Source of the DNA: Pirellula sp.
GTDB taxonomy: Bacteria; Planctomycetota; Planctomycetia; Pirellulales; Pirellulaceae
Direction: 5' to 3'
Assembly: GCA_021300155.1 (NCBI GenBank)
Contig: JAJTID010000049.1
Location: 1 to 40,518 of the forward strand
Length of the DNA: 40,518 nt
Shown: positions 18,268-26,019 of the stretch, one piece after another
Position numbering within the stretch: position 1 is the first letter of the stretch
Layout of the letters: every line of letters starts with the position of its first letter
Notes under the pieces: generated by a model
Databases searched by the model: none
Told to the model about the DNA's origin: nothing
What the model saw: the letters and a program-made list of their open reading frames with translations, nothing else
Made by a program: the position numbers and the translations under genes

Positions 18268-18518
18268 TGTCATCAGGAAGCGAAAGAGATCGACCAGCAG
18301 GCGTTATTCGGCAAGGAAGCAAAGTCGTCGGGACGATTTGCATGCCCGAGGCCAGCGAAGTATTCATCAAGGAATTCAACCATTGTTATGGCCAATTAAG
18401 GATGGAAGTGCAAGATAATCCGAAAATGGATACGGTTCGCAATCCAAATCCTCATGCATTCCGTTTACCTTCGTGGTTTAGGCATGTCTGGAATCAGCGC
18501 GACCGCGAATCAACTTAG
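18267..18518 (+). CDS. Small protein of unknown function, coupled to mfnB
   Basis: 83 residues beginning MSSGSERDRPAGVIRQGSKV. I do not recognise the family. Its ATG shares one base with the mfnB stop (TGATG), an arrangement typical of translational coupling and the main reason to believe it is real. It has no signal peptide or transmembrane segment. The middle (VVGTICMPEASEVFIKEF) is more ordered-looking than the Pro/Asn/Arg-rich end, which carries Trp residues (LPSWFRHVWNQRDREST). It holds two Cys but no obvious metal site. It could be an accessory of cofactor synthesis, or a chance frame. Confidence 0.5.
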   Translation: MSSGSERDRPAGVIRQGSKVVGTICMPEASEVFIKEFNHCYGQLRMEVQDNPKMDTVRNPNPHAFRLPSWFRHVWNQRDREST

Positions 18519-18727
18519 TCCCGTAAGACGAATCATGAATTCGTCTCAAAAATAGCTTTACTATTAGAAGTAGTCATCGCTTGCTGTAGCGAAAGGGGTA
18601 GGAATGACCCTATAATGGGGTCGGTTGAAAGGTCCGCTTCGGCTGCCTTGCACCCCATCGGCTTCTGATATTTGCGAAGCCTTGGAACAACGAACGACAC
18701 CATCCTCTCGCGTTCACACTAGACGCT

Positions 18728-20617
18728 TTGAATAAGGACTACGTTTTGTCTCCAGCCACTCAACTTGCAGACCCACCGGATTTGCAGACTACAGAAACAC
18801 CGAAGATCGAGAAAAAGGGACGTCGCAAGACCAGTCACCTAAAGTTGGTTCCCGAGACACTTGAGTTGAGAGAAACGCTTCGCGCCAAGTGTCGCGAAGT
18901 AGCGAGCCGAATGAACAAAGACCTTCCTCCTACCAAGGATGAGCTCGAATTGGTCGCTAGGCGGACGCTAGAGGAAATAGGATTGGGTGAAGGGTATATC
19001 GGCTGGGTCATGGTCATCCTGTCGAGCGAGTTTTTTCGAGACTCGGTAGCCGCGATTCCACCCAGTCGACGATTGTTTCTATTGCCCCATTGCCTTAAGC
19101 ATGCTGAGGGGTGCCCTGCGGATTACGATGAATTTGGTATGGACTGCAAGAAGTGTGGTGCTTGTAGCATCGCAGACTTTCGAACCAAAGCGGAAGAAAT
19201 GGGCTACAAAGTACTCGTGGCCGAGGGTTCGCCTGTCGTCATGAAGATTATTGTCAGCGGATACGTAGATTCTATCGTCGGAGTCGCATGCTTAAACGTA
19301 TTGGAAAAGGCAATCGACAAGATATTGTTGGCTGGTATCCCCTGCATGGCAGTACCTTTGCTTTCAAGCGATTGTAGAAACACGAGCGTCGACGAGGAAT
19401 GGGTTCGTGAGATGATCCTCACGCAGGCTCCCGCAGCGTCACAACAAACTCGGTCCTACGTGCACTTGATGCGGGCCGCGAGCGATATGTTTGCTCAACC
19501 TCAGCTCAACGATTTGGTAGGGCGGCTTCGAAGCCAAGCAACTATCGCGACAGACTCGGACGATCCTCTTGCTGGAATCGATCCGATCGCGGCCACCGAA
19601 GCATTGGCTACCGATTTCTTAGCTCGCGGTGGCAAGTACTCTCGACCGTTTATGACATTGGCGGCTTACGATGCAATGCTCGGTGGGAACGGAACCATGG
19701 CGGACGGCCCGAATGCCGTATCGGGCTTCTCTCGCGGGGTTCGTGCGGCCGCGATGAGTATCGAATGTTTTCACAAAGCTTCGTTGGTGCATGATGATAT
19801 AGAAGATGACGATTCGTTCCGTTACGGAATGGCTTCGATGCACCAGCAGTACGGACTGTCCACCGCGATCAATGTTGGCGACTACATGATTGGTTTGGGA
19901 TATAGGATGATCGGTCGCGAGATCGAGTCGATCGGAGCTGCAGCAGCGGCTGATATCCTCAACTGCCTCTCGTCGGCTCACATGCGATTGGCGGAGGGGC
20001 AGGGAGCCGAGCTTCTGTGGCGAGACTCCTCGAACAAACGACTTTCCCCTCTTGATGCTCTCAAAATCTATGCATTGAAGACGGCTCCTGCATTCGAGGC
20101 TGCACTTTACACGGGAATTCGCTTGGCGGGTGATGTGACAGCTCATGTTGAACCCGTAAAGCAATTTGCCCGAAACATTGGAGTAGCGTTCCAAATCATC
20201 AACGACCTCCAAGATTGGCACGGCGATGACCATAACAAGCTTGGTGCTGCTGGAGATATCCTCGGCGGACGACCAACGATATTGCTGGCATTGGCACTTC
20301 AGTCCCTCGCTGCGGACGATCAGCAACGACTCCTCGATGCTCTCTCCAATGTTCATTACACGAGTAACTCGCAACGCGTTGCAACCGCTCGGGAGCTAAT
20401 GGAGAAAGGACGCGTTTTCGAGCAAGCTGAAAAGCTGATTGAAAAACATCGAGAACGTTCGCTCGAAGTCGCTCAGTCGATTGAGCCTGAATCACTCCGA
20501 CGGCTGATGCTGTATCTGGTTGACACCGTTTTGGACCAATCGGGTATTCACCCAGAGACGCATCTGCATGCACCCGCAATTCAAACATTCCAGATTGGAA
20601 TGGCCCCAACGCGATGA
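18728..20617 (+). CDS. DUF116 - polyprenyl synthetase fusion protein
   Basis: 629 residues from a TTG start; no clear ribosome binding site precedes it. A TATAAT-like box at 18611-18616 lies upstream. Residues 60-235 match DUF116, a domain without assigned function: cysteines at about 122, 129, 140, 143, 146, 188, 206 and 216, including HCLKHAEGCPADYD, DCKKCGAC and GVACLNVLEKA, suggest an iron-sulfur or other metal site. Residues 285-590 are a trans-isoprenyl diphosphate synthase: GGKYSRP (substrate-binding Lys/Arg), first Asp-rich motif LVHDDIEDDD (353-362), and second motif at 492-496, which reads NDLQD instead of the usual DDxxD. The product chain length is not predictable here. The DUF98 gene overlaps its stop, so the two are likely made together. 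Confidence 0.88.
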   Translation: MNKDYVLSPATQLADPPDLQTTETPKIEKKGRRKTSHLKLVPETLELRETLRAKCREVASRMNKDLPPTKDELELVARRTLEEIGLGEGYIGWVMVILSSEFFRDSVAAIPPSRRLFLLPHCLKHAEGCPADYDEFGMDCKKCGACSIADFRTKAEEMGYKVLVAEGSPVVMKIIVSGYVDSIVGVACLNVLEKAIDKILLAGIPCMAVPLLSSDCRNTSVDEEWVREMILTQAPAASQQTRSYVHLMRAASDMFAQPQLNDLVGRLRSQATIATDSDDPLAGIDPIAATEALATDFLARGGKYSRPFMTLAAYDAMLGGNGTMADGPNAVSGFSRGVRAAAMSIECFHKASLVHDDIEDDDSFRYGMASMHQQYGLSTAINVGDYMIGLGYRMIGREIESIGAAAAADILNCLSSAHMRLAEGQGAELLWRDSSNKRLSPLDALKIYALKTAPAFEAALYTGIRLAGDVTAHVEPVKQFARNIGVAFQIINDLQDWHGDDHNKLGAAGDILGGRPTILLALALQSLAADDQQRLLDALSNVHYTSNSQRVATARELMEKGRVFEQAEKLIEKHRERSLEVAQSIEPESLRRLMLYLVDTVLDQSGIHPETHLHAPAIQTFQIGMAPTR

Positions 20618-21165
20618 TGGAGCATGCGGCTAAACGCCCTACATGCGTTACCGCTTCGGAACTGATAGGAATATACTATCATCCAGCGAGAGAGCTTGGG
20701 ACCTTTACAACGTGCAGCGTTGCCGACGTGCCTCAACCCTACCGAGGGCTGCTCGCTCATACGAATCACATGACGGTCACCGTCGAGTCCCATTATCAGG
20801 ACTCCGTTGATGTAGAGGTACTTCGGTCTAGTATAGATCAGGAGCAGTACTGCCGAGAAATCCTCTTGAAAACCCATTCCAGTGGCACGGTTGTTCAATA
20901 CGGAATTGTTAGGTTGGGCATGCGATTTCTACCAGAATTGCCACGCAGCGAAATTCTGCAACAAAAGAAACCACTAGGCAGGGTCCTCATCGAACATGAT
21001 GTTCTGCGGAAAATTGAACTCTTTGAACTTCTGAAGATCGAATGTGGAAGTGCATTAGCCCGGTTCTTTTCTGTCCCGATGGGGACCATCACTTACGGTC
21101 GAACCGCCATACTTCATTGCAATAACGAACCCGCAATCGAACTTCTAGAAATTGTTCGTCCCTGA
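20614..21165 (+). CDS. DUF98 protein, chorismate-lyase fold
   Basis: 183 residues. The DUF98 family shares the chorismate lyase fold, and an archaeal member has been proposed to make 4-hydroxybenzoate from chorismate, an aromatic precursor in methanopterin synthesis. Blocks seen: YRGLLAHTNHMTVTVESHYQD, VEVLRSSIDQEQYCREILL, VVQYGIVRLGM, PLGRVLIEHDVLRKIELFELLKI and YGRTAILHCNNEPAIELLEIV. The start ATG overlaps the stop of the synthetase gene (ATGA at 20614-20617; a second ATG at 20617 is also possible), so translation is coupled. Near mfnB, a role in C1-carrier synthesis is attractive; making the aromatic head of a prenylated compound is the alternative, given the fused prenyl synthase next door. 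Confidence 0.82.
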   Translation: MMEHAAKRPTCVTASELIGIYYHPARELGTFTTCSVADVPQPYRGLLAHTNHMTVTVESHYQDSVDVEVLRSSIDQEQYCREILLKTHSSGTVVQYGIVRLGMRFLPELPRSEILQQKKPLGRVLIEHDVLRKIELFELLKIECGSALARFFSVPMGTITYGRTAILHCNNEPAIELLEIVRP

Positions 21166-21324
21166 TTCTGCATGGCCTACCCGCTGTCTTTTATGCATTG
21201 ATATTCAGATTGCTAGCGACTGCTCAGGGTGAAATATTGAATCAGGAAGATTCGAAACAGTAACGAAACCATTGGGTTTACGGACGTGCGATGTTTTTAT
21301 CGAAGTCCTTTTCCCGTGAGGTAG

Positions 21325-22284
21325 ATGGTGTTTAGCCAACCATTGGCCATATGCTTATTGACTGCACTAACCGCTAGTCTGATAGTGCTAGGCTGGGAGT
21401 TGTGTAGGTTTTTCAATCCTAAACGGCTCATCGATCGAAGAATTGAACTAGCCTTTGTGATGTTGGGAGTCTTCGCAGCAGGCGTACTTGCCATGGAATG
21501 GATCGACGGAAGTCATTCTCTCTATGATGTCTCCAAAAGGCTCTTTGTGTGCGGAGTAGGGCTCTTCGGATTCCTTGCCGTCGTTCTGCTTGGATTGTTC
21601 CGATTTGTCTTTCGGGAGAGAGTCTATACTGCCGGTCGTTTGTTTTCGCCAATCTTTCTTCTCGTGTTTCTTGGCATGTCGGTCGTCGCGTACGCAAGAT
21701 TTTCCTTCAGGTGCAATGCTGAGCTTGAGCCTATTGTGGGAGAGTACAGCATCGGTCAAGTGGAGAAGGACGCCTATTGGATAGGCGAAACAGATTGCGG
21801 CACGGCTATTCCTCTTTTTCATTTCGATGCGGATGATCAGAAATTTCAGTCCTTTGCCCAGTCGTTCGAAGGACGATTTCCTAGTTTCTCGAACACCATC
21901 ATCTCTCGTCAGTCTGCAGACAAAGAAGCGAACTGTCACGGTTGGGTGTTTACTGGCGGAAAGTTCCTAGTACGCGGCGAAAGCGTAGAGAAAATTCTAG
22001 AAGAAAACGGCTACCGATCGGTGAAAGAACCAGCTGCTGGTGATGTCATAATTTACCGCAGCATCGCGGGTAACATCCTGCATACCGCGTTAGTGCAAGC
22101 CATACTGAATGACGGGACAGTCTTGGCAGAAAGCAAGTGGGGAATAGACCAAAGGTTTATTCACATGCCAGAGCATCAGCCCTATTCGAGTGACTTCACT
22201 TACTATCGAACAAATCGGCGTGACCATCGCATTCTCGTTCATCGTGTAGAAGATTTGGAGAATGCTTCCTTGCTAGACGACTAA
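21325..22284 (+). CDS. Four-helix membrane protein with NlpC/P60-like cysteine peptidase domain
   Basis: 319 residues. GAGG precedes the ATG by 5 nt. About four hydrophobic segments fill residues 6-125 (LAICLLTALTASLIVLGW, FVMLGVFAAGVLA, CGVGLFGFLAVVLLGLF, SPIFLLVFLGMSVVAY). The C-terminal part shows a candidate Cys in EANCHGWVFTGG, then PAAGDVIIYRSIAGNILHTALV with the candidate His, and VLAESKWG. Cys-then-GDVI...H is the order in NlpC/P60 and amidase-like papain-fold enzymes. It could cut cell-wall peptides or amide bonds outside the membrane. The family call rests on motif order only and the substrate is unknown. It ends 21 nt from the convergent CPBP gene. Confidence 0.7.
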   Translation: MVFSQPLAICLLTALTASLIVLGWELCRFFNPKRLIDRRIELAFVMLGVFAAGVLAMEWIDGSHSLYDVSKRLFVCGVGLFGFLAVVLLGLFRFVFRERVYTAGRLFSPIFLLVFLGMSVVAYARFSFRCNAELEPIVGEYSIGQVEKDAYWIGETDCGTAIPLFHFDADDQKFQSFAQSFEGRFPSFSNTIISRQSADKEANCHGWVFTGGKFLVRGESVEKILEENGYRSVKEPAAGDVIIYRSIAGNILHTALVQAILNDGTVLAESKWGIDQRFIHMPEHQPYSSDFTYYRTNRRDHRILVHRVEDLENASLLDD

Positions 22285-22305
22285 ACCCTCTTCTTACAAA
22301 TCGCT

Positions 22306-23541
22306 TCACTTCGACTGCGGCAATCCTAAGCTTAACCATAAATTGAGAAGATTGATCGCGTTAAAGACCATATGAATAGTGATACACACGATGAGGCTTT
22401 GTCGATACTGATAGACTCGCCCGAGCACGATTCCAAACACAGCCAACGGAATCCAACTCAAGCCGTAGCTAATGTGAGCAATTCCAAAGAGAATCCCGCT
22501 CACAATCGAAGGCCACCATGGAGGACGGAACTCGCTTATCGTTCCATGATTATCGCCAACGGTCTCGCGAGGATTTTCAGGCGTGGGTTTCAGATCGGTA
22601 TCGATTCTGGTCGAAGCGAAATACGGATTCTGAAAAAGAGTATCGGATTTAGGGATCGAAGGTGGTTGGAGAGAGTCGTTCCCTTTCGATTCTGGAAAGG
22701 GGCTCGGAACCGTGACTTTTCCCGTTGGGATGGCGTTCGATTCTTGATACATTGCAACTGAGCTGTCAGGCCGACGAATCGGGTTCCATCCAAAAATCGC
22801 TGCGTTTTTCGTTCTACCAAAGTGGATGGACTCGAACCATCCGATGAGCACTGAACGAAAGAAAAACTCTTCGGCGATTGGAGCGACGATAACCGCCTGC
22901 CATGCTACGACTCCGAATAACCATGGAAACTGCTTCATCATCTCGATAACCGGGTGATTGTAAGACACTCCAGTTAATGCATTCACTGTTGCGGACAAGA
23001 TCAAAAGCAGTGGGAGAGTCATCAAGAGGATCACGATTCCAATCCCAATATCTCTACCAGCAGATCTTGGGTGCCAACCCATGGCTGCGAAACCGCTCTC
23101 CGTTCTCCCCCTCATGAATAGGGCAACAACAAAAACAGCAAGCAGTTCTCCCAGAGCAAAAATCCCACTCAGGACGACTTGTCTTGAAGTTAGTTTCTCT
23201 GCGGGTTTGCCCTGGGACTGGGAACCGACTTCTGTCGATTCTATTTCAGGGCTATCATCGGTTTGCGAAGTTGCCACTTCGTTAGACGCGCGCGGGCTTG
23301 TAAAGGATGCTGCGAACTGGACGAAGATGAGCATCGAAAAGATGAAGATGATTCCAATAGCAATATCAATCAAGCCAAACATGGCGAGGGGCCCGCGCGT
23401 GGTGGAGAATTTTTTCCTAGCTCGGAAAAATGCGACGGTAAAGGACCAACACACCAACGAGCCGATGATCAAGCCGAACATGATCATGCCTAGCGCAAAA
23501 AGGCTCAACATATGGCTTGGGTTCAAGTCTTCGGGCTTCAT
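22306..23541 (-). CDS. CPBP-family intramembrane metalloprotease with long internal insertion
   Basis: 411 residues, many transmembrane helices. CPBP (Abi/Rce1-like) motifs: EEFFFRS (about 224-230, glutamate pair and Arg), FGIAHISYG (second motif His) and HMVFNAINLL. Normally motif 2 follows motif 1 within a few tens of residues; here about 100 polar, Pro/Ser-rich residues (240-341, containing PSPFPESKGN and FQNPYFASTR) intervene, probably a disordered loop outside the bilayer. Another polar linker (about 88-118) separates the first two helices from the protease core. Last gene of the rimO-pgsA unit; its ATG overlaps the pgsA stop by 4 nt (ATGA). The substrate is unknown; prenyl-protein processing and peptide maturation are known roles in the wider family. 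Confidence 0.88.
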   Translation of the reverse strand: MKPEDLNPSHMLSLFALGMIMFGLIIGSLVCWSFTVAFFRARKKFSTTRGPLAMFGLIDIAIGIIFIFSMLIFVQFAASFTSPRASNEVATSQTDDSPEIESTEVGSQSQGKPAEKLTSRQVVLSGIFALGELLAVFVVALFMRGRTESGFAAMGWHPRSAGRDIGIGIVILLMTLPLLLILSATVNALTGVSYNHPVIEMMKQFPWLFGVVAWQAVIVAPIAEEFFFRSVLIGWFESIHFGRTKNAAIFGWNPIRRPDSSVAMYQESNAIPTGKVTVPSPFPESKGNDSLQPPSIPKSDTLFQNPYFASTRIDTDLKPTPENPRETVGDNHGTISEFRPPWWPSIVSGILFGIAHISYGLSWIPLAVFGIVLGRVYQYRQSLIVCITIHMVFNAINLLNLWLSLGLPQSK

Positions 23542-24119
23542 GGCTTAGGATTTCGAATCACCAACAATACGTACTCGAGTCCAGACAGGATCGTCAACAA
23601 AAGGGCTCCGTAGACCAGGAATAGAGTTGTCCAGACGAGATAAAAAGACGGAGTCGTATACATGAGTTGCCATAGCACTGCGACAACCGCAGCGCACTGC
23701 AAGACCATCTTCCATTTACCCATCCACTTTGCCGAGAAATCTCCTCCTTGTCCCTCGATCATTCCTCGCAAACTGGTGACAAGTAGTTCGCGTCCTACAA
23801 CAAGCGTTGCCATCCACGGTCGAAGTGGACTATTCGCAACACCAACCAACGCGATCATCGCGCCGCAGATAATGATTTTGTCGACAAACGGATCAAGAAT
23901 CCTTCCGAGCTTTGTAACCTGATTGAATTTTCGCGCCCACCAACCGTCAATCCAATCCGTGCTGGCAGCGATCAAAAAGCAGACCATGCCTGCAAAAAAG
24001 ATGCCTTGCTCAATCAAGAAACAAACGACCAGTGCGAGCACGAACCTTACGCTCGAAAGAGCATTGGGTACGTTCCAATTCGAGGAGTATGGATTGGCTA
24101 CTTTGTCTGTAGAACTCAT
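23538..24119 (-). CDS. pgsA: CDP-diacylglycerol-glycerol-3-phosphate 3-phosphatidyltransferase
   Basis: 193 residues, the usual PgsA length. The CDP-alcohol phosphotransferase signature is complete: [23 protein letters not shown] fits DGxxAR-x8-Gxxx-D-xxx-D, with the preceding DWI. Several hydrophobic helices surround it. It makes phosphatidylglycerophosphate, the first step to phosphatidylglycerol and cardiolipin. Its ATG overlaps the rimO stop by 4 nt and its stop overlaps the next ATG by 4 nt, so the three genes are probably one translationally coupled operon. Confidence 0.92.
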   Translation of the reverse strand: MSSTDKVANPYSSNWNVPNALSSVRFVLALVVCFLIEQGIFFAGMVCFLIAASTDWIDGWWARKFNQVTKLGRILDPFVDKIIICGAMIALVGVANSPLRPWMATLVVGRELLVTSLRGMIEGQGGDFSAKWMGKWKMVLQCAAVVAVLWQLMYTTPSFYLVWTTLFLVYGALLLTILSGLEYVLLVIRNPKP

Positions 24120-25555
24120 GTCCCCGAATCACCTACCGCTGCGCCGATCAAGTCGTAATCTTTGTAAGAGACAATTTCACAATCAATCAATTCACCGGCA
24201 CTCAAAGGACATTCTTTTTCACCGGTTACGAATACAGTTGAATCGACATCCGGCGCGTCGCCAAAAGAACGCCCTAGCCATACATTGTTGGCTTCGTCGA
24301 CAGCTTTATCGAGCAGAACCTCTAGCTTTGTTCCTACTTGCTCTTTACACCAAGCAAAAGCGTTTCGCTGCTGGATTGCCATCAGTCGATTACGTCGCTC
24401 TTTCTTGATACGTTCGGGGAGGTGATCTGGCAGTTTGGCTGCGGGAGTGTCCGGTTCGATCGAATACGAAAAAACGCCTAATCGTTCGAATCGAATCTCT
24501 GAAACAAAGTCTTCCAGTTCTTCGAATTGTTCTTCCGTCTCGCCAGGAAATCCGGTGATCATTGTTGTACGGAGGACCAGCTTCGGAATCCCTCGACGCA
24601 GCTTTGTCACCATCTCGACCGTCTGTTCCTGTGTGACCCGTCTCGACATTCGCTTTAGCATCTGGTTATTAATATGTTGCAATGGCATATCAATATACGG
24701 AAGGATTCTATTCGCCGAAGCAATGGTATCGATCAGGCAGTCATCAATGTACATAGGATAGAAGTACATGAGCCGAATCCACTCAACTCCATCGATCTTA
24801 TCCAGCTCCTTCAACAGCTCTGCAAGTCTGGGCTCTCCGTAGATATCCATACCATAGTAGGTCGTATCCTGTGCCACAATGATGATCTCGCGCACTCCGT
24901 TCGCAGCTAGTTTTCTCGCCTCCTCGAGTATCTTGTCTTGTGGCTTGCTCGCATGCTTACCTCGCATTTTTGGGATCGCGCAAAACGTGCAGAGTCGATC
25001 ACAGCCTTCCGAGATCTTCAAATAAGCGAAGTGTTTGGGTGTTACCTGAAGTCGGAAATCGTCGGACAAAGCTCGGATCGGAGCCGGTCGGAAAATGCTT
25101 CGCTGCTCATCCAGTCCATCCATGAATCGGCCGACGATCGTCGAAATGTCGTCTCTTCCGAAAACACCCACCATGCCATCGATCTCAGGTCGAGCTTCCA
25201 GCAGTTTTTCTTGTTGACGCTCCGCCAGGCATCCGGTGACAATCACCCCACGAATCTTTCCCTGTCGTTTCAGATCAAGCATCTGGTCGATCGCCTCGAA
25301 AGACTCCTTTCTCGCGTTATCGATGAAGCCACAGGTATTGATGACGACAAAGTCACTTTGCTCTGGATTCGGCACTAACTGGTACCCATCTCGTTGCAAC
25401 AACCCAAGCATTTGTTCGCTATCTACCAAGTTCTTGGGACATCCCAAACTGATAAAAGCATAGGAACCACGTGACGATTCCAATCCTTCCGTTGAAGTTG
25501 AACCAACGAGGTTTGGAGCGGCATTGTCGAGATTTACAATCGGTAGAGAACGCAT
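24116..25555 (-). CDS. rimO: Ribosomal protein S12 methylthiotransferase RimO
   Basis: A radical SAM enzyme adding a methylthio group to an Asp of ribosomal protein S12. The N-terminal MTTase domain cysteines are in [16 protein letters not shown] and VTGCLAE; the radical SAM cluster motif is [10 protein letters not shown] (CxxxCxxC); a TRAM domain ends the protein. [30 protein letters not shown] and [15 protein letters not shown] are RimO-type rather than MiaB-type. The frame is open back to 25714, but the first 53 residues (including [14 protein letters not shown]) are not homologous to the family; the ATG at 25555, starting [14 protein letters not shown], is preferred. First gene of the rimO-pgsA-CPBP unit. 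Confidence 0.94.
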   Translation of the reverse strand: MRSLPIVNLDNAAPNLVGSTSTEGLESSRGSYAFISLGCPKNLVDSEQMLGLLQRDGYQLVPNPEQSDFVVINTCGFIDNARKESFEAIDQMLDLKRQGKIRGVIVTGCLAERQQEKLLEARPEIDGMVGVFGRDDISTIVGRFMDGLDEQRSIFRPAPIRALSDDFRLQVTPKHFAYLKISEGCDRLCTFCAIPKMRGKHASKPQDKILEEARKLAANGVREIIIVAQDTTYYGMDIYGEPRLAELLKELDKIDGVEWIRLMYFYPMYIDDCLIDTIASANRILPYIDMPLQHINNQMLKRMSRRVTQEQTVEMVTKLRRGIPKLVLRTTMITGFPGETEEQFEELEDFVSEIRFERLGVFSYSIEPDTPAAKLPDHLPERIKKERRNRLMAIQQRNAFAWCKEQVGTKLEVLLDKAVDEANNVWLGRSFGDAPDVDSTVFVTGEKECPLSAGELIDCEIVSYKDYDLIGAAVGDSGT

Positions 25556-26019
25556 GCGTTGAACGGAAACAGAATAATGAAATGGACATTGAATGACCGC
25601 TTCGTCAAACCTTATTGCATTGAAGGTGCGACGGTGCTTTTTATTAGCTCCGATGATAACCATCACGCCGAGTACGGCTAGTAGATAAATCCTACGTAAC
25701 CTACAGAATCCCAATCCAGTTTCATTTTCGCAGACATTATCGGTCTGGCAAATTGATCCACCCTTTCTGTTTTCATTGACGGAGAGAGTTCCAGGAAAGC
25801 CGTTTTTTCCGGTTGTATTCTCGACATCTCAGAAAATAAGCCAGCAAAGTATCCCTCGTCTATTTGACGGCGCTCGGAGAAGTCGATGGAACGAACGTGT
25901 TAATGCGTTTTCTTAGTTTGAAAACGCCGTGGCATGGGCTGGCAGGATCGCCAACTCATTCGAAAGGGTCAAGGATGCCACGTCTAAGGATGGACGTCAA
26001 TAAAGCAAGGAGCTTTGCG
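25556..26019. other. Divergent intergenic region between rimO and the BBP7 gene
   Basis: About 460 nt. Frames from both genes run into it (rimO back to 25714, BBP7 back to 25864), but neither extension looks homologous or has a better start. It should contain two divergent promoters and the BBP7 5' leader. No motif was recognised with confidence. Confidence 0.5.

Noticed and set aside
19619-20374. 251-codon minus-strand frame under the polyprenyl synthetase
   Set aside because: The plus-strand frame contains all family motifs; this frame is Arg/Ser-rich with no recognisable domain.
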